Assembly: GCA_012845835.1 (NCBI GenBank)
Contig: JABAKD010000025.1
Coordinates: 30,263,761-30,327,760, forward strand
DNA: 64,000 nucleotides
Source: Undaria pinnatifida
Taxonomy: Eukaryota > Sar > Phaeophyceae > Laminariales > Alariaceae
Reading direction: 5' to 3'
A program made the position numbers and the translations under genes. Numbering within the stretch: position 1 is the stretch's first letter; each line of letters starts with the position of its first letter. Below, piece by piece: positions 1 through 11,384 of the stretch. The notes beneath the pieces are model-generated. The model had not been told where the DNA came from. It made no database searches and saw only the letters and a program-made list of their open reading frames with translations.

Positions 1-223
1 GCGGTAATTCACACCCATACTCGCCCATAACGCGGCCACCAAAGCCTTCAGATATGAGACCGTACCGCATATTTGACAATTTTACTGCCCTGCAGGAAAT
101 GTCTTCGTGCAAATATGCATATTGTCGTGTGCTACCGATGCCGTTTGGTGCTAAATGGGCTACTGCTAAGGGCACTTTTAGATCCCGCATAGTACGGACC
201 CTTTCCTCGGGCTCCGGAACCAT
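1..223 (-). CDS. Unrecognised reading frame running off the left edge
   Basis: An ATG at 223 on the minus strand opens a frame with no stop for 74 codons to the window edge. The frame is also open a little upstream, to about 275, where a splice-acceptor-like AG lies near 270. The predicted peptide is of mixed, protein-like composition (starts MVPEPEERVRTMRDL, later YAYLHEDISC and GLISEGFGGRVMGEYG). I do not recognise the family. It could be an exon of a gene continuing to the left, a mobile-element remnant, or chance. Confidence 0.25.
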   Translation of the reverse strand, partial: MVPEPEERVRTMRDLKVPLAVAHLAPNGIGSTRQYAYLHEDISCRAVKLSNMRYGLISEGFGGRVMGEYGCELP

Positions 224-1440
224 GGATATTCTCTCAACACGAGTATCAGCATCGGCTGTGCTGTTACCAGCGATGCAAGTACTCCCTCATACCAGCCGTG
301 GGAAACAACAGGAGAGCGGAAATATACGTTCCCCCAAGTTAATATAAATGAGGATTGTTTGCGAAATCCTGTCCATTACGTCTAGCACGTGTTTCCTACT
401 AGTTAGTGTAATGATATATTGCTTCTTGCGAACCATCATGACCACATTTTCGGGGTATCGCCCGTGAAGTGTTTGGAAGGGAGGGCTGCGAAGGGCTTCG
501 AGGGCATGCAAGTGGTAGGTACGTACTCGCGCGAGGGTTGCACAGCAGTGGGTGTCCGGGGTGATGGTATAAGGAACCAGCGTGAGTAAGAGACTATCAG
601 GGCAAGGAAACTGTGGGCGGTGAAGTAGAGGCAGAGAAAGGCGTTTGGACGTAAATATATCGAAGCTCAGGATGTTGGGGAAATATCGCAGAAAGGGGGG
701 AGAAAGAGAAGAAGCAGGGACACACACGTACATCAAGTCACCAATCTCAGTGAGTGGGTGGCCAGATGCTAAGGCTTTCGCCGGGCAGAGTGTCAGTTGC
801 TTGGTACATGTCTCGTGCTGGAACGAGGTTGCGTCTTGCTGGTACAAAAAGGAAGGATGCACACAATGAAACGGCGAGAATTTTTGCACAATAGCTCGAC
901 ATCGCTAATCGAACTCCAGCCTCAGCACCAACGAGTAACATCCTACAAACCCGATCAGCACGAGATTCGCTTCTGCCCCACTACTGCGCGCACTTACCAT
1001 GCTGAACCCTGGCTGCATTGTGACCTGCATGTCGCTTGTTGCTTGTGAATTTTGACGATTGGTGCTCCTCACATTGTGACGTCACATATGATCAGAGATC
1101 ACGGATCATGCATATTCTACGGTTTCATATGTTTTTGTTATTTTATTTTATTTTTTTCCCCGCATCCCCTGTTCGAAAATCGCCGTAATTTCCACTGAAA
1201 CCCATTATCACCTAATGCTCCCGAGAAGACGAGAAGACAGCGGAACAGCAGCACCCCACGCAGCAACCTTCACAGGCAACACACGACATACCGGTACAAC
1301 GCAGTCAGGAGTCAAAGCGGTAAGTTGAACAACGGTGCAACAGAAACGCACATCGTGCTACACACAGGTGTGTAAGGCCACCGCTTGTCCGTGATGAGAC
1401 TGGAGCACGATTGCATAAATTTGGCTTTTAACGGGCAAGG
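224..1440. other. No gene recognised
   Basis: ORFs exist on both strands (longest about 200 codons, minus strand, 287-889), but none has recognisable domains. The long one is rich in Pro, Leu and Cys with no conserved motif. Nothing here could be supported as a gene. Confidence 0.4.
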
Positions 1441-1444
1441 TCAA

Positions 1445-1720
1445 GCTTCGCGCGTCGCGTCGGGCTGGTCAAAACCCGACCCGCTGACCCGACCCGACCC
1501 GACCCTTGACATATCAAAAGCTCACGACCCGAACCAGCCTGGCCCGTAAGAGTTTGAACACCTCCTGACCCCACCCGACCCGACCCGCCATACTTCGAAT
1601 GACCCGTGACACTTTAACAGGTCCAATCGCAGGTCGGGTCACCTTGACCCGCGAGTTTTTTCTCCCGACCCACGGGTTTGATCCGTGGATCCAACCCGCG
1701 GGTCGACAATTCGAAAACGG
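1445..1720. repeat. ACCCG-rich dispersed repeat, block 1
   Basis: The block is built from imperfect runs of the pentamer ACCCG (or CGGGT on the other strand). They are interspersed with a recurring phrase of the form CCGTGAGATTTGAACACCTC. The same arrangement recurs at seven other places in the window, so it is a repeat family rather than a local microsatellite. ORFs across it are repeat translations. Confidence 0.75.
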
Positions 1721-2069
1721 TTTAGTCTTATTTTTGCACCCCGCTGGGGTATGTGTGAGGTGTGTGTTATACTGTTATTTTCACATTAAACTGATATTTT
1801 CACCCCATCTATACCTAGAGCACCCAGCTCCTGTACCGATACCTCCTACCAGGTATTAATAAAGGCATCACAAACTACAAGGCAGAGATGCGCATTGCTA
1901 CAGTAGTACTTGTACTGCTCGGAGATAAGGCCATGCAACGCCAACCGCAATGAACACGAGGACGAAACATATGCACACCCCGGACAGATCAGCTCGCCCT
2001 AGCTCGAGCTACACAGTAACTCTTTGGAGGATCAGAACACCGGTGACTTATTCGAGCCACATGAACAAT

Positions 2070-2345
2070 GCTTTTTTTTTTCCCAGGCTTGAGTTATACT
2101 TTTATACTTTGTAGGACATAGCTCATCTGCACTTGTTTTCAAAGCTTGAGCTATACCAGTAGAAAGTAGCTCATCTCCACATATTTGCCCAGGGTGAGCT
2201 ATATAGGAGCCGCGCGAGCTGCAGTTGTTGTGCTTCCCCGGGTAAGCTACGAGTATAGAAGGTAGCCCATCCGCACCTGTTTTTAGGCGTGAGCTTTACA
2301 GAATACATGAGCTAGCCCATGAGCTGAAAATATCCGCTGGGACAG
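2070..2345. repeat. Degenerate tandem repeat with GAGCTAT phrase
   Basis: About five imperfect copies of a roughly 60-bp unit contain the phrases TTGAGCTATA, GTAGCTCATC and CACTTGTTTTC. It is followed by a short duplication of the phrase GTGCGTTTGSGTATTTTGA at 2350-2420. No coding potential was seen. Confidence 0.5.
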
Positions 2346-2469
2346 AAGGTAGTGCGTTTGCGTATTTTGATGGGCAAACACGCATGCTGAGCAGAAGGTG
2401 GTGCGTTTGGGTATTTTGAGAATACCTTTGTCTAAATTTGTTGTGTACCATCACACGGCGTGTGCAATG

Positions 2470-2770
2470 CACGGGTCAATGCACGGGTCAGGTCAAACCT
2501 CGCGATTGGGGTCGGGTCGACGTCCGACCCGCGAGATTTATTGAAGTATATTCTCACCCGACCCGACCCGTGAGATTTGCAACCTCACGACCCCATCCAA
2601 CCTGACCCGTGAGAGTTTGAACACCTCTTGATCGGGCCCGACCCGACCCGACCCACCAGGCTCCGAATGACCCGTGAGGGCGGGTCATGTCGCGGGTCGG
2701 GTCACCTTGACCCGCGATATTTTTTCTCCCGACCCACGTGTTCGACCCGTGCACCCGATGCACGGGCTGA
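2470..2770. repeat. ACCCG-rich dispersed repeat, block 2
   Basis: Same family as 1445-1720. It contains runs of CCGACCCG and the phrase CACCTCTTGA between them, followed by a CCACGTGTTCGACCCG segment. Confidence 0.75.
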
Positions 2771-2964
2771 CTCTTCTGAAAATATTTAGGCCGTGTCTTT
2801 TTACCCCGCATTGATATGTGACCTGGATGTAATGGGTATGACAATATCTAGACATTAGTATACACATTTTGCGGCGTTATAAGGTACGAATGTGATCGAA
2901 AAGGAGTATCAGCACTACACAGGCCCTCATATAGGAAATAGTAAGGTTTGAATGTGTTCGATCC

Positions 2965-3250
2965 ATGGGTCATATGTACCGGTCCTACCCGCGGGTCAGA
3001 AGAAAACAACTCCCGGGCCAAAGTGGCCTAATCCGTGATATAACCCGTATCTCGCGGGTCATGACCCGACCCGACGTGACCCCACCCACGAGATTTCAAA
3101 ACCTCCTGACCCAACCCTGCCCGACCCGTGAGATTTCAAAACCTCTTGAGCCGCCCCGACCAGGCACGTGAAAAAAAAAAAAAAATGACCCAACCCAACC
3201 TGACCCGAACCGATCCGTGAGGTTTCGAAAACCGGGTCGAGTCATGACCC
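2965..3250. repeat. ACCCG-rich dispersed repeat, block 3
   Basis: Same family. It contains two tandem copies of a GAGATTTCAAAACCTC phrase separated by ACCCG runs, with an A15 tract near 3170-3185. Confidence 0.7.
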
Positions 3251-3278
3251 ATGCATAACATGTTTTCTCTTAGCTGGC

Positions 3279-4484
3279 TCTCTACTACGGCTGAGAAAGT
3301 GGGTACTCACCGAGGACCTGCTCAATGGGCAGACCTGCAGGGGACACGTTGTGTCCCCACCCCAATAATATAAGAAATGGGGTCGTCGGAACACGCGCAT
3401 CAGACTACGTCTGCCCCAGTGGTACAGGAAAGAGATCCCACACTGCGCAACGGGCCAGTGGTGACGTCACGGCCTCCAGCTCAATGAGCTAGACGCTATT
3501 TCCGTGGAAGTACGGAAGAATCGCGCCTCTCGTCAAGCAGAAACAGCTTCGGGCCCCCTGCCCCTTCGGGCGCAGCGAGAACCGCTCAAGCCAAAGAGCA
3601 ACAAAGCCACGACGGGAGCACCCGTGGGTTCGGACTCGCGTCGTGCTCCCGAGGCCGGGCGTTCCCAGAGGAGGGCGCTACGGGCCCAATGTGCCGAGGA
3701 CTGGTGTTCCCAGACGGGGACACTGCAGACCCATATTCCTAACACAGCCTCCGACGGGGACTTGCTCCACGGTAGCCCCCCAACTTTTCTTCATCTAAAT
3801 CGCCGGTCTCAAAACTAGCTTCCGGCCGTACTTCCTGAAGTACGGTGCCCCTTTCCACCCCGACGTCATCGTTCGATAGTCCTTGGCAAACAAGAAAAAA
3901 AATGGAGGCTTTTTGTTCAACAGAACCCTTCCTCGTGTCAATCAGCCATGAAACGTTCGTTAAAGAATATCACTGGTTTGGGGGGGGGCTATCGTAGAAT
4001 CAGTCCGGGTTGGCACCGTCGACTTTTGATCCTTCTCTTTATTTCAAGCTCTGCGTTTCCTTCAACTGATTCTCTTCGCGTTTTCCTGGCTCCATAGCCA
4101 GGCCGTTAGAGTTGTGGGAGTGGGTTTTGAGGAACCGCATCTTCGACTCATGGTCTAGTTCGTAGACCCGGACTTTCCCCGAATCTCCCATATTTATACA
4201 TGTGCGGCTCATCAAGTGGGCCAATGTTAAGGTACGACCTTGAAAGGCCTGACATTGTCTGATTTGACAGGTAACTGGCCGTTTTCGTATGATATCTTGG
4301 CGTTATCCATTCGGGGTAGTCAGGAAATTGAACCGAGGCATGCGCCTCGGCTCTCAGTTTTTATCCGGGGCTCTGTGGAAATAATACAGATGCTTCTCTA
4401 CTACGGCTAAGTGAGTACTCACCGAGGACCTGCTCAATAGGCAGACCTGCAAGGGACACTGTGTCCCCACCCCAATAACATAAG
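3279..4484 (+). mobile_element. Possible LTR-flanked element with 90-bp direct repeats
   Basis: Two direct repeats (3279-3374 and 4396-4484) share the start CTCTACTACGGCT, a GTGAGTACTCACC palindrome, a GGGGACAC/GTGTCCCC hairpin and the end CCCCAATAAYATAAG. They enclose about 1 kb. Just inside the left repeat is TGGGGTCGTCGG. This nearly matches TGGCGTCGTCGG, found in the same place in the better-supported LTR element at 7020-7391, so it may be a tRNA primer-binding site. The repeats do not end in the usual TG...CA, I see no clear polypurine tract, and the interior encodes no recognised retroelement protein. A simple segmental duplication is the alternative. Confidence 0.4.
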
Positions 4485-4599
4485 AGTAGCTCCTAAACAT
4501 ACGAATGTGGTTTCCTTTTCTTAGGAAGCATCGCCACCAGAGAGAGGGATTCTCGAGCAGGTAGCAGTAATTGTTCTAATGTGTCTGGGATCCGCGGAT

Positions 4600-4895
4600 T
4601 GGAGCTGCGGGTCCGACCCGAGGGTTGGAAGAAATCAACTCGCAGGCCAAAATTGCTCGACCCGTGACGTGACTCGTATCTCGCAGGTCATGACTAGACC
4701 CAATCCGTGAGATTTGAACACCTCCTCTGACCCGACCCGGGTTCCGACCCGACCGGACCGGTGTAATTTGAAAAGCTCTTGACGCGACCTGACCCGACCG
4801 GTGAGATTGTTGAAGAACTCTTGACCCGACCCGAACCGACCCGTGGGATTATGGAAACCTTCTGACCAAACCCGCGGGTCGGGTCACGATCCATG
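4600..4895. repeat. ACCCG-rich dispersed repeat, block 4
   Basis: Same family as the block at 1445-1720, with phrases TGTAATTTGAAAAGCTC and GAGATTGTTGAAGAACTC between ACCCG runs. Confidence 0.7.
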
Positions 4896-5375
4896 ATCTG
4901 CCCTACGAGCTATCTGCCGTTCGAGCCATACCGTGCACCATACCGTATACCGGGTAACACGTAAGGAGATATCATACCACACTCCCTCGGACGAGTTTGG
5001 AAGGTGGTTTTCTCGGCAACGGGGAGAGAGCAAACGCTGACCGTAGCGTCTATGGGAGTATCTCGACAAGACTTTGCAAAGCCGCCCTCCTCGTTGCGTG
5101 TGCCACCTTCGTTACAGGCGAAATTGGCTATGAGATTCATCCCCGGGGGGTGTTATCGTGCGTGTTTTATGGTACGTATGTACCAGGTACGTACTTACAA
5201 GGCGCTTCGATGCGCGAGCGGCATTCCCCGCCCGTTAGGCTTCGTAGCTCAGAAAGGACAAATAGAACAACAAAATGTGAAGCGGGCCGTGGTCCATGAT
5301 TGGTTGTAGGTGAAATACGACGACTTACAAACGCCAAGAGCCCGGCCTCCGTGCTGCAGGAGAACCCGGACGCCA

Positions 5376-5850
5376 CATGCATGAGAATATGATCCTATTA
5401 TGGTAGGTGCGAAAAGGTGGAGACAAGAAGTACCGCGTAGTAGTTCTGTATCTGTATTGATATTGGAAGTAAAGGCAATCGCTTGGTGTGTCATCAACCT
5501 TCCTTCAGATTTGCTTGTCTGTGTGAGGAAAAGGTTATCACTAGCTCAGCTGCTTGTAATTTACGTGGTTGTATCTCGGGTGCATCAGGTCGTAGTCCAA
5601 TTTGTTGATGCTGGGCAGATATCGTTACGCCGCATGCATGATAATATGATCCTGTTATGGTAGGTACGAAAAGGCGGAGACAAGAAATGCCGCGTAGAAG
5701 TTCTGTATCGTTATTGAGATCGGAAATAAAGGCAATCGATTGGTGTGTCACCAACCTTCCGCCAGATTTGCTTGTCTGTGTGAGGAAAAGGTCATCACGT
5801 GTATCTCGGGTGCATCAGGTCGTAGTCCAATTTTATTGATGCTGGGAAGA
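5376..5850. repeat. Tandem duplication of about 260 bp
   Basis: Two copies (about 5376-5633 and 5634-5850) start at GCATGAKAATATGATCCT. Both contain GTTCTGTATC and CGGGTGCATCAGGTCGTAGT at matching places. The second copy lacks about 40 bp before the CGGGTGCATC phrase. Small ORFs here are parallel translations of the two copies. Confidence 0.75.
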
Positions 5851-7019
5851 TTAAGCATTTCTTCGTCTGGAGAACACAGCCAGCGGCGGTAGGTTCTCCA
5901 TGGCAAACGGACGTCCCTAGGCAATTCAGCAACACTGTCTACTTGCTAACGTTGTCGCGCTCTGATCGACACGCACCGGTGCATACTTTGCTGCTCTGTG
6001 CGGGGCTGATTTTGCTGTGTGCTCTGCTTGCGGTAGATGCTCGGCTGTATGCTGTATATCAGAGCTTGGTAAGTGTTTTGTGAAGAAATCAAAACAGATC
6101 TCTACGTACGGCAGTACATCACGCCATACGTACTCGTACGTGTAACATCATATAAGTATACCAGGAGGGCTTCGCCGCGGCGGGCTGCCGTCCGCCTTGG
6201 CTCCGCGCATACCCGTAATTTTCGGGGATGAATAACATCATTATGAGTATAGGATTACGGACAAATGGAGGCTGTACATGCGACAGTACTGCCAAGGGAT
6301 ACATTCATATAATCGTGTTCGAACAAAGAAGAAACACTGGAATCTGCTGCAAAGAAAACACAGCAGCAAATTGCGTCATCCTGCACACGATGACGAACAA
6401 CAGCAGCAGCAGCCCCCGCACAACTTTTCTGCATGTGAAATTTCAACAACAACAGCAGCAGGCAGCTGCTGCAGTTCGACAACAGCAAGCAGCATTTCCA
6501 GTACCATAATATGCACTTGAATGGTGCACATACCTCACGATCGTTATACCTGCAGATAAATAATGGTAATAAACGAGGATACTTTGTTATACGTACTCGA
6601 TTTAATTGTGAGAAAAACTATGTAGAAATACGTCAACGTTAATTTCCGTGTCACCTAACACGTTAATGTCTGCATCATGATTCATTGCAGGATCAGTGTT
6701 CATTATTACTTTTGATTAGGTTTTAAACGGGCAACCAGTGTAATATACGCAGCTTGCAAATATTCACAAAGATTATTATCGACCCTGAGTGTGTTGATCT
6801 TTCACCTGACGTTGTAGAATGTTTTTTATTGTACGCATACGACAATAATTGCAATATGCCTTGAGCCGATATACGGAAAGGACAAATTAAAAGGGGAAAC
6901 ATACATAAAAAGTGAAAAAGGGTCGGCTAATGTACACACTGAGGCTCTAACCCAAAGGGAAGAAAACTAAGAACAAACTTGAAAAAAGAGTGATTTCACC
7001 GCGACTCGCGGCTAACGAA
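5851..7019. other. No gene recognised; CAG/CAA-rich patch
   Basis: An AACAGCAGC-rich patch at 6395-6495 resembles two further copies at 7465-7525 and 7590-7645, all sharing AATTCAACAACAGCA or a close relative. The rest is AT-rich without a supported gene. Confidence 0.4.
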
Positions 7020-7391
7020 TGTTATAAGGATTAGTTCAGGTAAGCTACTGGTTGACCTTTTGCAAATAGTCAAACGGACTAATACCCCACTAATACCTCA
7101 ACAATGGCGTCGTCGGCAGGACCATATGGGTTTTTTGGGTCATGGGTTCAAACCCCACATCCACCATAATAAACTTTTTCAGACTTTCCCCATGGCGAAC
7201 TTGAAAAATACCCTCCCCGGTATACCCAGGAAATGAAACGGCTTGGATAATCGACAGGTCCGCCCGTATGTCCGGCCGACCTGCTATCCGGCCGTTTCAG
7301 GGGGGGAGAGTGTTATAAGGCTTAGTTTGGGCTATTGCTTAACCTTTTGCAAATATGTCAAACGGACTAATACCTCACTAATACCTTAACA
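7020..7391 (+). mobile_element. TRIM-like miniature LTR retrotransposon
   Basis: Two near-identical direct repeats of 84 and 81 bp (7020-7103 and 7311-7391) begin TGTTATAAGG and end AACA, the usual TG...CA boundaries. One base after the left repeat is TGGCGTCGTCGGCAGG, placed like a primer-binding site. The right repeat is immediately preceded by AGGGGGGGAGAG (7299-7310), placed like a polypurine tract. The interior is only 207 bp with no ORF, as in terminal-repeat retrotransposons in miniature, which depend on enzymes from elsewhere. It carries GGGTTCAAACCC (about 7144-7155) followed by CACATCCACCA, which resembles a tRNA T-arm and acceptor end. Flanks ACGAA and ACGAT could be a decayed target-site duplication. 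Confidence 0.75.
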
Positions 7392-8472
7392 CGATTAACA
7401 ACGTTCAGGGCTACCCTTTTCAATCAACGTACGGTTGTACGATTACTACTGGGACAACATTTTGTGTTCCGCACAAGGCACAACTCTTATATCCGTGTCA
7501 ATTCAACAACAGCATGCAGCGGCAGCCCAACGCCAAACGGCAAAAGCCGTAGAAGTATCACACGTAGTGTAACAGCTGCTAGCAGCAGCAACGCCGCACA
7601 ACGCACAGCTCTTATGCGCGTGTAAATTCAACAACAGCATGCTGCAGTAGCGGCGGGACCACAGCACGGCAGCAATACGACAAACAGCAAGCACTGCAGC
7701 ACCAAGGCTTCTTGGTCGAAAGGGAAATTTGGCGTTTTTGTACGTACAGCTCCGCACCTAACATTTCGGGGCGGACTAGCTGCAACAAGTGGCATTTGCG
7801 TAGGCCACCACGACCAAAGCGAGCACGACCGACGCCGACCCTGGCAGGGTCGAGAAAGTCGAGCAAGCTGAGGAACCTCCAGGAAACAGCGCGCCGAGAG
7901 GTGGACCTCAGCTCGAGTTACCTCGAAGACAACTCAAAACCTGATCTGAATCGAAGCCTTCGGCCGCACCTCGTATGAGAGGGATGTCACACACCGCAAA
8001 CAACAGGGGCTACGGCATGCGCCTGGCTTGGTCGTGGTCGTCTGTCATGGACATTTTCCGGACGAAGGAACGTCAGTGGCGGCGACGAGCGTTCACCGAT
8101 ATCCGCGATCTTGGAACCTCGCCGCCAGTCGGCTCGAGTGTCGATGCAAGAGTAAAATATCGACATGAAAACGACTCCTAGGAATCGTTGCGCGGTCTGT
8201 ATCGCTCCGCGGACAGTCTATTTGCGTAGCAACACTCCCTGCAGGGACGTAACACCACCGAGCTACAATTGCTCTGGACCGTATCCATATTTTTGCAAGC
8301 TTACACGTACGCCACTACTGTAGTCCCATAGGTGACCTGTGACAGGTAGTGTCAAAGCTGTGCCAGCACGCACCTGGCTTGTAATAGGTTACGCATCAAA
8401 GCGCGTTCTGCCAACTTTGAAGTGACGGTGTGGAGACTGGATAACCTTTTGGACTATCAATGATGCGGTAAT
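7392..8472. other. No gene recognised
   Basis: Besides the duplicated AATTCAACAACAGCA patches, this stretch has short ORFs on both strands with no recognisable domain. The 8280-8420 part resembles 18340-18440 (shared phrase GTGCCAGCACRCA), suggesting another dispersed repeat. Confidence 0.35.
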
Positions 8473-8685
8473 ATGTTGTGTCAGCTTTTGACGGCAGCGA
8501 TATTTTCGATCGTTAGTAACACCGACTGCGAGGCCGAAGTGGTCGACGCCTACCGGAATGATTTGTGCCTTGGGTTATTCCGAAAATCCAATGAGCTGCT
8601 CAAGCCTGACACCGTGCAACACTTTTTTTTGTTTGCATTCGCGCTTGCCAAGTCCACGTGGGCACGGCCGCCCTACAACGTATGA
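8473..8685 (+). CDS. Small hypothetical ORF upstream of the ankyrin pseudogene
   Basis: An ATG-initiated frame of 70 codons (starts MLCQLLTAAIFSIVSNTD) has a hydrophobic N-terminus and a plausible mixed composition. I recognise no domain. It lies about 130 bp upstream of the region conserved with the other ankyrin loci. It may be chance, or an exon of an unrelated gene. Confidence 0.2.
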   Translation: MLCQLLTAAIFSIVSNTDCEAEVVDAYRNDLCLGLFRKSNELLKPDTVQHFFLFAFALAKSTWARPPYNV

Positions 8686-8819
8686 ATCACGCCCGCTTTG
8701 CACCTTCACCATCTTATGGCCTTTATCACTAACAACTTTCGCACAACCACCTTCGGACCGTTCGTGACCGTCCCAGCTCTTCTGACGACTCTCTTAAGGA
8801 TACTTTCCCCCTCAAGACA

Positions 8820-10811
8820 ATGCTGGCATCGAAACCAGCTGCTTCCCCGGTGGAGCGGAGTCCGTGTCTTGGCCATTCTTCCCACCCAGATTGGTCCAGG
8901 ATGCCTGCATGTCTACGAGTTCCTCGGCACGGAGAAAATCGACCCGTGGCATGGAGGCTGAGCTGGTGGAGCTGGTGTTTCACAACTTGCCTCAAGAAAG
9001 ATACTGGACTGGCTGAGGGTGCCGCTTGGGTGCGCCACAGCGGTCGGCAACTTGGCCGTCCAAAGCGGATGCTTGCCACAGGGTTGACAATCGAAAAGCC
9101 GCCTTAGCGGCCACGACCGACGCCGCTCTTGAAGATGGCCGTGGAAGGCGGGAATGAAGGCCTTGTGGAAGAATGGCAGAACTGCTGAAGGCAGGAGTGG
9201 ATGTACACGAGACGGACATAGCTCGTGACAACCGGTCGGCGCTTCACTGTGCGGCCAATGATACAGCGGTTAGGGCTCTTACCAGCGTCGGAGTCGATAT
9301 TAACTTGAAGGACGGAAAAGGGAGGACCCCTCTCCATTACGCGTGTAAAAACGGGCATCGCGGCGTCGTGGTGTTCTTGCTGTTGAAAGGAGCCCGTGCA
9401 CAAGAGGACTTCGAGAAAGAATGGTCAACTCTACACCTGGCTGCCGCCAACAACCACCCCGGAGTGATCTCGAGAGGACCTGATTTCTTTCGGGAACGTT
9501 CCCATTGAGCGACACGACACACTTGGCCGATCAGGTACACGTGGGGTAGGCGGGAAAACTTACGAAATGTTTCACGTACTGTAGTAGGGAGTAACTGCCG
9601 TAGACTGTGCGCCATTGATCGGCATCCTAAATGTGCTTGTGATAGAATTTCGCAACCTCATGAGTTCTTTTTAGCTCGACCGCACCTGCCAACCCCACGG
9701 GAACGCGTTCTTTTCTCCGTTGCTGGAAAACTTTCCATTCGCAGCGCTATTTGTTGGTCGCTCTACATGGCGCGGTTGACGTTGTGTGGCCCTGCTGCAA
9801 GGCGGTGCTGTGGGCTAGTCCAGTTCGACGGGCTTGACATGCCTCGATGTCGCGGCTTCGAGAGGGCACACGGGGCGACTGCTGCGGGCCCTTACCTCGA
9901 CCGACGAAGTGGACAATCGGAAACGTAGGTACAGCATAGTGCTGCAACACGCCGTCGAGGCTAACAAGCCTGAGACCATTCGCGACCTCGTCGCCCTTGG
10001 TACAGACGTGGAATACCACAAGGCGCCCACGGTTCCCTGCCTCCACTGGGCGTCGGTGCAAGACTAGCACATGGCAGCCAAGGCACTGCTGGAGGCCGGC
10101 GCTTACGTTGAGGCAAGGTTCGGCGGGTACACACCTCTGCACTACGCGTGTGGACATTGCAGCGATCGCGTGGCGCCGCTGCTGCTGTTTTGGGGCGCGG
10201 GCGAGAATGCGGCGGACTTAAAAGACGGCGCTGCTACCAGCGAAATTGTCGGCAGCTCGATAACTTGGTCAGACGAGGAGCTTGAGCCTAGGGAGTTTGC
10301 CCACATGCAGCTTCTAGAAGGCATTATCCTGCTTACTACGTTGAACAAGGCGCCAGCAGACCGGCGCTGGCGCTGCCGTGGATGTCTAGCTGTCTGCCGC
10401 GCGCGCTGGTTGACCAGGATTGGAGAGGGGAAGGAGCGCTCTACCGCTGTGCTTGGTTATATCCCCGAGAACGCCGCGGATGCCAAGAAATGTCGAGGGG
10501 GAATGCCTAGCTCTGCCTTGGTCGGTAATCCCACGGAATTATCATTCGATAGGGGAAAATCTCACGGCCGAGATGAAGCTGAGCAGGCACTTGCCGGAGG
10601 CAAACACCTGCCGGAGGCAGCAGCACCAATAGAAACGGTTTTGAGGGTTTGCAACACGGAGCATTTTGAGCGATGGCGGTGCTGGACAGGTGACTGGGGT
10701 TGCGAGGCTGGACGGGAGACCGCGCTTTGTGACAGCAGTGTAGCAGCTGCTGCTGTTGCGAGAGGATTCTATTTTCCGGGAGATTGTGACCTTTTTGTAA
10801 CAACAAGTTGA
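8820..10811 (+). pseudogene. Ankyrin-repeat gene, degraded copy
   Basis: This is a paralogue of the intact gene at 23092-25249, matching it from the ATG (8820) to the C-terminus. Recognisable pieces include an ankyrin block at 9173-9508 (TPLHYACKNGHRGVVVFLLL), a block at 9834-10067 (LDVAASRGHTGRLL), and a block from 10071 with TPLHYACG and the C-terminal RWRCRGCLAVCRARWL motif. The intron donor (near 9526) is preserved, with acceptor near 9770. The gene is broken. The first ankyrin repeat shifts frame near 8990, where one frame reads a TGA and another continues as WLRVPLGCATAVGNL. An in-frame TAG lies at 10065-10067. A late frameshift moves the ancestral REIVTFL ending (stop at 10798-10800) out of the frame that stops at 10809-10811. 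Homology continues past the stop into the 3' flank shared with the 15666 locus. Confidence 0.8.
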
Positions 10812-11280
10812 ATGTCCGACCGTCCTATTACATGCCTCCCGACAGGCATGCATATGTGTATATTTAAGGACTCCGATTTGAAAAAGGTATCATCACCTGG
10901 TAGAGGTTGTCACCAATTGTTGGTTTGATCCACGATTTCGTCGCGAATAGTGAGTGACGCCCAATTCCACGTTGGGTTGCTTGCTAGCCAATGTGAACAG
11001 ACAGGCCGTTGTCTGGCCCTCCTGGGCGTTGTGTTAGGGATTATCTCGATATGCACGTCGACGAACCTTCTTTTGCTGCTCCACACATGGGCAAACATGC
11101 TTTTGGGTGCATCGCGCGCGATATTTCGTGTTTGCTACGTGGCGCTAAAATTTCTCCGGTAAGTCATCATCTGCTAGGTGTCGTGTTCACCGGGTATCGA
11201 AGCATAATTGCTCGGTGAGCGTGTCGGAAGTCGCACTTCGTCCCCCGCGCTCATTTTCCGTCTGCGACCAAGGTTGCGGA
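10812..11280. other. 3' flank of the ankyrin pseudogene and a hydrophobic ORF
   Basis: The first 60 bp match the downstream flank of the 15666-17057 copy (ATGCCT...GGCAT stem and TTTAGGA.. phrase). A + frame at 10950-11157 is hydrophobic (LALLGVVLGIISIC, LLLLLHTWANMLLG) and ends at a good donor (CTCCG/GTAAGT). It could be a membrane-protein exon but has a GTG rather than ATG opening, and no partner exon was found. Confidence 0.25.
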
Positions 11281-11282
11281 AT

Positions 11283-11338
11283 TGTAGTGTCATTGTAGTA
11301 TCATTGTAGTATCATTGTAGTATCATTGTAGTATCATA
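11283..11338. repeat. 11-bp minisatellite (TAGTATCATTG)
   Basis: Four to five head-to-tail copies of TAGTATCATTG. A related TAGTATCATAATAG stretch lies at 17300-17395. Confidence 0.85.
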
Positions 11339-11384
11339 TCCCCCTTGTCGCTACTGGGTCAGAGCTACCATACTACCACACTAT

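Noticed and set aside
287-889. 200-codon minus-strand ORF
   Set aside because: Composition is Pro/Leu/Cys-rich without a motif, and no splice or neighbour context supports it; length alone is not convincing in 64 kb.
7105-7166. Functional tRNA gene inside the TRIM element
   Set aside because: Only a T-arm/acceptor-like end is present; no D-arm or anticodon arm can be drawn.
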